Shown: in pieces, positions 33,897 through 39,195 of the stretch
How positions within the stretch are numbered: the first letter of the stretch is position 1
How the letters are laid out: each line of letters begins with the position of its first letter
Source: Chromobacterium amazonense
GTDB lineage: Bacteria > Pseudomonadota > Gammaproteobacteria > Burkholderiales > Chromobacteriaceae
Direction of reading: 5' to 3'
Assembly: GCF_001855565.1 (NCBI RefSeq)
Contig: NZ_MKCR01000019.1
Span: forward strand, 1 to 39,195
DNA length: 39,195 nucleotides
Translations under genes and position numbers: made by a program
The notes under the pieces: generated by a model
What the model saw: the letters and a program-made list of their open reading frames with translations, nothing else
Database searches by the model: none
What the model was told of the DNA's origin: nothing

Positions 33897-34391
33897 ATGA
33901 TTATCAGACTGATCGGTATTTCCTTGCTCGCCGCCTGGCTCTCTCTCCCCGTTCAGGCGCAATCGAATCCGATTCTCCTGACCGTCTCCGGGCATATCAG
34001 CCGCTATACCGACCCGCAGCAGAAAACCTATCAGTTCAGCGAGGCGGATCTACAGGCTTTGCCGCAGCATAAAATCGTCACGCAAACCAGCTGGACTCCG
34101 AAATCGACATTTTCCGGCCCACAGCTGCGCGATATTCTGCAAACAGTCGGCGCCAGCGGCGGCCAGGTCAAACTAACGGCGCTGAATGATTACACCTACA
34201 CCATCGCCGCCAAGGAGCTGGTCCAGTACGGCGTGATTCTGGCGCGGGAGCGGGATGGACGGAAAATGGACATTGCCGAGCGCGGGCCGCTGTGGCTGAT
34301 CTATCCGCTGGACAATATGCCTAGCCAGCTGCGCGGCCCGCTGCTCGACGCCAAGCTGGTTTGGCAAGTCAATCGCATCGATATCCGCTGA
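33897..34391 (+). CDS. PruR-like periplasmic sensor protein (molybdopterin-oxidoreductase-fold domain)
   Basis: This 164-residue exported protein has a signal peptide ending VQA at about residue 21. The mature part resembles the sulfite-oxidase/molybdopterin-binding fold: FSGPQLRDILQTVGASG, VKLTALNDYTYTIAAKEL, VILARERDGRKM and GPLWLIYPLDN. It contains no cysteine at all, so the Mo-ligating Cys is missing and it cannot be a normal molybdoenzyme. This is the pattern of PruR, which in Agrobacterium binds pterins in the periplasm and controls the membrane enzyme DcpA. It ends 7 bases before a hybrid histidine kinase gene, so it is probably the ligand-binding partner of that kinase. Ligand binding is inferred, not shown. 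Confidence 0.72.
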   Translation: MIIRLIGISLLAAWLSLPVQAQSNPILLTVSGHISRYTDPQQKTYQFSEADLQALPQHKIVTQTSWTPKSTFSGPQLRDILQTVGASGGQVKLTALNDYTYTIAAKELVQYGVILARERDGRKMDIAERGPLWLIYPLDNMPSQLRGPLLDAKLVWQVNRIDIR

Positions 34392-34398
34392 GGCCGCG

Positions 34399-36147
34399 AT
34401 GCCGACATCCCACCGCTCGCCAGAAGAGAAAATAGGCCGCCGGTTCCGCGCCGCCTGGAAAGGCGCCTCTCCCAGCATTCTGATGCTGCTGTTCGTCGTC
34501 GCCTCCGGCATTTACCTAGCAACGGAGCGCTTCATCGCGGCGCGCGCGCTGCCGCCGCATGGCGACGATCTGTATTGGAGCGTGGCGCAGCTGCAAGTGG
34601 AGCTGGAACGCTCGCGCGCCGAGCTGGAGCGGCTGCGCGGCGGCGAGATCGACGCCAGCCAGGCGCAGACTCGGCTGGCCATCGCCCAGAGCCGCACGCT
34701 GGATTTCCTGCTGCCGTCGCCGGTCGGCCGCCAGCTAAGCGGCATCAACGGTTTCGCTGCGCTGACCGAGCAGCTGCAACGCTTCTTCCACGACGAACGC
34801 GTGCGCCACCCGCAACCGGCCGACGCCGCGGCGCTGGTCGCCGCCATCGACCAGCTGCGGCCTACCCTGGCCGAGTTCGCCGTGCAGTCGCGCGTGGCCG
34901 AGGTCGGCGCCCGCGAAGCGCGCAACCGCGAGCAGGAGCGCAATCAGCATCTGATGTCGCTGTGGTTCGCGCTGTGGGTGGCCATCTGCATTGCCATTCT
35001 CTGCCTGCTGTATCGCTACCAGAACGCCCGCCGCGACGTCGCCTCGCACCAGGCGCTGTTGGAGCAAGAGCGCGCCGCCCACCAGGCGACGGTGGCGGCC
35101 GAGCTGGACCGCACCACCTTCCTCGCCACCATCAGCCACGAAATTCGCTCGCCGCTGCAGACGATGCAGGTCTGCGTCGAACTGATCGAGCCGCAGATCG
35201 CGTCCGGCGGCAAAACCCATGCCGCGCTGTCGCGGCTGAAGTCCAGCATGGCGCACTTGATGACCCAGGTGCGCGACATCATGGACATTTCCGCCATCCA
35301 CAACATGCAGTTCCGGCTGCAGCCGGAAGACATCGACCTCGCCCAGATACTGCACGAGGCGATAGACGCCTACCGGGTACAGCTGGAAGGCAAGGGGCTG
35401 CAGCTGAGCGTGGCGCTGGAAGACCTGCCGCCGCTGGCGAGGCTGGATGGCTGCCGGCTGCGCCAGATCGTCGGCAACCTGATCTCCAACGCCATCCGCT
35501 ACACCGACCACGGCTCGGTAACGGTAGCGGCGCGCGTGGAAACCGCGGACGGCCTGTCCGTGCTGGAAGTCCGCGTCGCCGACACCGGCATCGGCGTGCC
35601 GGCCGACCTGCAGTCGCGCATCTTCCAGCCGTTCTTCCAGGGCCGCCAGCGCCGGCCCGGCAGCAGCGGGCTGGGATTGGCCATCGTCAAGGAGCTGGTG
35701 CGGCTGCTGGGCGGGGAAATCGCCCTGCGCAGCGAGGAGGGCCGGGGTTCAGAATTCTCTGTGCGGCTGCCCATCCAGCTGACGCTAACCGCGCCGGACA
35801 AAACCATTCTGCTGGTGGATGACGACCCGAATATCCGCGAGCCTTTCGCCGACTGCCTGGCGCTGGATGGCTACGCGGTCACCACCGCCGCGACGGCCGC
35901 GGAGGCCTGTCGGCGGCTGCGGGAACAGGCCTTCGGCGTCATCCTGCTGGATATGCAGCTGGGCGCGGACAGCGGCTACGATGTGGCCTCCAAGGCGCGC
36001 GATGGTTTGAATCGGGCCGCGCGGCTGATCGCGATGACCGCCTATCCGGAAGAGTACAGCGACCCGCGCGCCGCCTGGTTCGACGAAAGGCTGGAAAAGC
36101 CGTTCGACCTGAGCCGTTTGCGCGCCAGCCTGCGCCAGCGCGGCTAA
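34399..36147 (+). CDS. Membrane hybrid histidine kinase
   Basis: This is a 582-residue sensor kinase. Two membrane segments (about 26-43 and 187-207) enclose a periplasmic, mostly helical domain of about 145 residues with coiled-coil character. A coiled linker leads to HisKA with H247 in TISHEIRSPLQ, then HATPase with NLISNAIRYT, DTGIGVP, FQPFFQG and GLGLAIVKEL. The C-terminal receiver has ILLVDDDPN, phospho-acceptor D518 in ILLDMQLG, MTAY and EKPF. No Hpt or output domain is present, so the phosphate must pass to a separate Hpt or regulator. Seven bases separate it from the PruR-like gene; pilT follows after 163 bases. The periplasmic domain is a plausible docking site for that protein. Confidence 0.88.
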   Translation: MPTSHRSPEEKIGRRFRAAWKGASPSILMLLFVVASGIYLATERFIAARALPPHGDDLYWSVAQLQVELERSRAELERLRGGEIDASQAQTRLAIAQSRTLDFLLPSPVGRQLSGINGFAALTEQLQRFFHDERVRHPQPADAAALVAAIDQLRPTLAEFAVQSRVAEVGAREARNREQERNQHLMSLWFALWVAICIAILCLLYRYQNARRDVASHQALLEQERAAHQATVAAELDRTTFLATISHEIRSPLQTMQVCVELIEPQIASGGKTHAALSRLKSSMAHLMTQVRDIMDISAIHNMQFRLQPEDIDLAQILHEAIDAYRVQLEGKGLQLSVALEDLPPLARLDGCRLRQIVGNLISNAIRYTDHGSVTVAARVETADGLSVLEVRVADTGIGVPADLQSRIFQPFFQGRQRRPGSSGLGLAIVKELVRLLGGEIALRSEEGRGSEFSVRLPIQLTLTAPDKTILLVDDDPNIREPFADCLALDGYAVTTAATAAEACRRLREQAFGVILLDMQLGADSGYDVASKARDGLNRAARLIAMTAYPEEYSDPRAAWFDERLEKPFDLSRLRASLRQRG

Positions 36148-36310
36148 GCCCCCAGGCGCGGCCGATGCGTTTTTCGGCACACGCGCCCGGCGCGGCGCGC
36201 GATTTTGTTGCGCCGGCTGCCCGCTACGCTTGAGAATGCACGGATAATCGCGCCCGTCCCTCCCCGCGCATGGACGGAGGCGCGTCCGCAATCTCGCAAC
36301 GGGTCTCGAT

Positions 36311-37348
<1,038 letters not shown>

Positions 37349-37434
37349 ATCCGGACGCGCAACCCGGTCAAAATCCCCCGCAGCCGCCAGCGGCCGCGGG
37401 CTAAACTGGAAGCAGCCAAGCAGGATACGCCGCC

Positions 37435-38571
37435 ATGGAAAAAGACCAGGCCTCCAAATTCATCCACGATCTGCTGAAACACGCGATCGGCAAGAACGCC
37501 TCGGACATCTTCATCTCGCCGGAATTTCCGCCGGCGATGAAGATAGACGGCAAGATCACCCCGGTGGCGCCGCAGCCCTTGTCGGCCCAGCAGAGCAAGG
37601 AGCTGGTGCGTTCGGTGATGAACGACCGCCAGACCGAGGAGTTCGAGTCCAAAAAAGAAGCCAATTTCGCCATCAATCCGCCGGGCATCGGCCGCTTCCG
37701 CGTCAGCGCCTTCGTGCAGCAGGGCATGGTGGGCATGGTGCTGCGCAAGATCAACACCGAAATCCCCAACCTCGACCAGTTGAACCTGCCCGAGGTGCTG
37801 AAGGATGTCGCGCTGATCAAGCGCGGGCTGGTGATCTTCGTCGGCGGCACCGGCTCCGGCAAATCCACCTCGCTGGCCGCGCTGGTGGACTGGCGCAACA
37901 GCACCAATCAGGATCACATCATCACGGTGGAGGATCCGATCGAATACGTGCACACGCACAAAAAGTCCATCGTCACCCAGCGCGAGATCGGCGTCGATAC
38001 CGAAAGCTGGGAAGTGGCGCTGAAGAACACGCTGCGCCAAGCGCCCGACGTCATCCTGATGGGCGAAATCCGCGACCGCGAAACCATGAACTACGGCCTG
38101 CAGTTCGCCGAAACCGGCCATCTGTGCCTGGCCACCATGCACGCCAACAACGCCAACCAAGCGCTGGACCGCATCCTCAACTTCTTCCCGGAAGAACGCC
38201 ACCAGCAGGTGCTGATGGACCTGTCGCTGAACATGCGCGCCATCGTGTCGCAACGGCTGGTGCCGCACAAGGGCGGCACCGGCCGCGTGGCGGCGGTGGA
38301 AATCCTGCTCAACAGCCCGCTGGTATCAGACATGATCTTCAAGGGCGAGATCGCCAGCCTGAAGGAAGTGATGGCGCGCTCGCGCGAAGCCGGCATGCAG
38401 ACCTTCGACCAATCGCTGTTCGAACTGTACGAGGCCGATCTGATCAGCTACGAGGACGCGCTGCGCAACGCGGACTCCATCAACGACCTGCGCCTGAGAA
38501 TCAAGCTGTACAGCGAAAGCGCCCGCAATCGGGACCCGCTGGAAGGCATAGACCACCTGGATATCGTTTGA
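37435..38571 (+). CDS. pilU: Type IV pilus retraction ATPase accessory PilU
   Basis: PilU is the PilT paralogue that supports forceful pilus retraction together with PilT. The 378-residue protein has Walker A GGTGSGKS (137-144, K143), the Asp box TVEDPIEYVH, Walker B DVILMGEIRDRETM and TGHLCLATMHANNANQALDRILNFFPEERH. The C-terminus DLRLRIKLYSESA is longer than in PilT and the AIRNLIRE motif is absent, which separates the two. An AGGA lies about 11 bases before the ATG; the gap from pilT is short, so the pair is probably co-transcribed. Confidence 0.95.
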   Translation: MEKDQASKFIHDLLKHAIGKNASDIFISPEFPPAMKIDGKITPVAPQPLSAQQSKELVRSVMNDRQTEEFESKKEANFAINPPGIGRFRVSAFVQQGMVGMVLRKINTEIPNLDQLNLPEVLKDVALIKRGLVIFVGGTGSGKSTSLAALVDWRNSTNQDHIITVEDPIEYVHTHKKSIVTQREIGVDTESWEVALKNTLRQAPDVILMGEIRDRETMNYGLQFAETGHLCLATMHANNANQALDRILNFFPEERHQQVLMDLSLNMRAIVSQRLVPHKGGTGRVAAVEILLNSPLVSDMIFKGEIASLKEVMARSREAGMQTFDQSLFELYEADLISYEDALRNADSINDLRLRIKLYSESARNRDPLEGIDHLDIV

Positions 38572-38595
38572 CCCGGCGCAACGCCGTTATTCACC

Positions 38596-39195
38596 ATGCC
38601 TCTTGATAACAACACTACTGTCCTGATCATCGAAGACTCCCACACCGTGCGCCAGAGCCTGCGCAGCATGCTGTCCACCGCCGGCATCACGCGCTCGGAG
38701 GGCGTCAGCAACGCCAGCGAAGCGCGCAACCGACTGCGCGGCAAGAACTACGACGTCGTGCTGTGCGACTACAACCTGGGCGAAGGCATGGATGGCCAGG
38801 AACTGCTGGAAGCGATGCGCAAGGGCGGCAACCTGCCGATCTCCACCATCTGGATCATGATTACCGGCGAGCGCCACTACGAACGGGTGGTGGCCGCCGC
38901 CGAAATGGCGCCGGACGACTACATTTTGAAGCCGTTCGCCTCGCAGATGCTGCTGGACCGGATGAATCTGGCCCACCAGCGCAAGATTTTCCTGGCGCCG
39001 GCCCACAAACTGGTGATGCAGGGCAAGCCGGAGCAGGCGATCCAGGTTCTGCGGCAGCTGGCGCGCGAAGCGCAGAACCCGCAATATCGGCTCGATGCCC
39101 AGCGGCTGGCCGCCGAGCTGTTGGTCAACGAGGGCCGCCAGAGCGAGGCGCTGACCATCTACCAGGAGCTGCTCAGCATGCGGGTGATCCCCTGG
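38596..39195 (+). CDS. Receiver-TPR protein, N-terminal part (cut by window end)
   Basis: The open frame starts at ATG 38596, 24 bases after the pilU stop, and runs to the window edge (200 codons seen). Residues 8-125 are a receiver domain: VLIIEDSHTVRQSLRSML with the acidic pair E13-D14, phospho-acceptor D58 in LCDYNLGEG, ITGE as the Thr segment, and K112 in LKPF. After it, helical repeats of TPR type begin (PAHKLVMQGKPEQAIQVLRQLAREAQNPQYRLDAQRLAAELLVNEGR). No DNA-binding domain is seen so far. It probably signals by protein contact. Its position suggests work with the pilus retraction motors; whether the nearby hybrid kinase feeds it is unknown. Confidence 0.85.
   Translation, partial: MPLDNNTTVLIIEDSHTVRQSLRSMLSTAGITRSEGVSNASEARNRLRGKNYDVVLCDYNLGEGMDGQELLEAMRKGGNLPISTIWIMITGERHYERVVAAAEMAPDDYILKPFASQMLLDRMNLAHQRKIFLAPAHKLVMQGKPEQAIQVLRQLAREAQNPQYRLDAQRLAAELLVNEGRQSEALTIYQELLSMRVIPW

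Overview
The window is about 39 kb of GC-rich chromosome from a betaproteobacterium. A Neisseriales organism of the Chromobacterium type is most likely. The evidence is the hemC-hemD-hemX-hemY order, the yggS-proC-yggT and pilT-pilU blocks, the cyaY/lptM divergence, a DksA with a nearly cysteine-free zinc-finger region, and the strong G/C third-position bias. The genus is an inference from gene content. I found no rRNA, tRNA, CRISPR array or prophage.

Layout. (1) 1-3.4 kb: end of hemC, then hemD, hemX and hemY (tetrapyrrole synthesis and its membrane partners), closed by a terminator. (2) 3.4-8.5 kb: a spacer with an orphan minus-strand terminator, a GcvA-type LysR regulator, a DHA2 drug exporter overlapping its MarR regulator with a palindromic operator at the exporter start, and a MASE1-GGDEF diguanylate cyclase. 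(3) 8.5-13.2 kb: an isopenicillin-N-synthase-like oxygenase, a 190-bp MITE-like repeat whose end supplies the cysE stop codon, cysE, a Sel1 protein, and a divergent persulfide-dioxygenase-like hydrolase / TauE-type exporter pair sharing an AT-rich palindromic promoter. (4) 13.2-20.9 kb: cyaY, lptM (too short for most ORF callers), a HisC-like aminotransferase, a small exported protein, a CPBP protease, purE-purK, purC, an acetyltransferase and a lipase-like hydrolase. (5) 20.9-23.8 kb: an intact IS5-family element with TTAA target duplications, two tandem paralogous lipoproteins, and a Tat-exported beta-carbonic-anhydrase-like protein. (6) 23.8-29.2 kb: fadH behind a TetR-type operator, then secreted degradative enzymes (a DNase II-like nuclease and a PHB-depolymerase-like esterase) with a carboxymuconolactone-decarboxylase-like protein between them. 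(7) 29.2-33.6 kb, minus strand: DAHP synthase, dksA, a cytochrome c, yggT, proC and yggS, with a plus-strand small-RNA candidate upstream of dksA. (8) 33.9-39.2 kb: a periplasmic PruR-like (pterin-sensing, molybdopterin-fold) protein paired with a hybrid histidine kinase, then pilT, pilU and a receiver-TPR protein cut by the window edge.

Most of the window is ordinary core metabolism. The most interesting part is the PruR-like/hybrid-kinase pair between yggS and pilTU. Known PruR proteins act on cyclic-di-GMP enzymes, so a kinase partner would give a pterin-to-phosphorelay system. Other points worth checking are the cysE tail remodelled by a mobile repeat, three clear operator palindromes (MarR, ArsR/BigR-like, TetR), two intergenic RNA candidates, and the tandem lipoprotein family.
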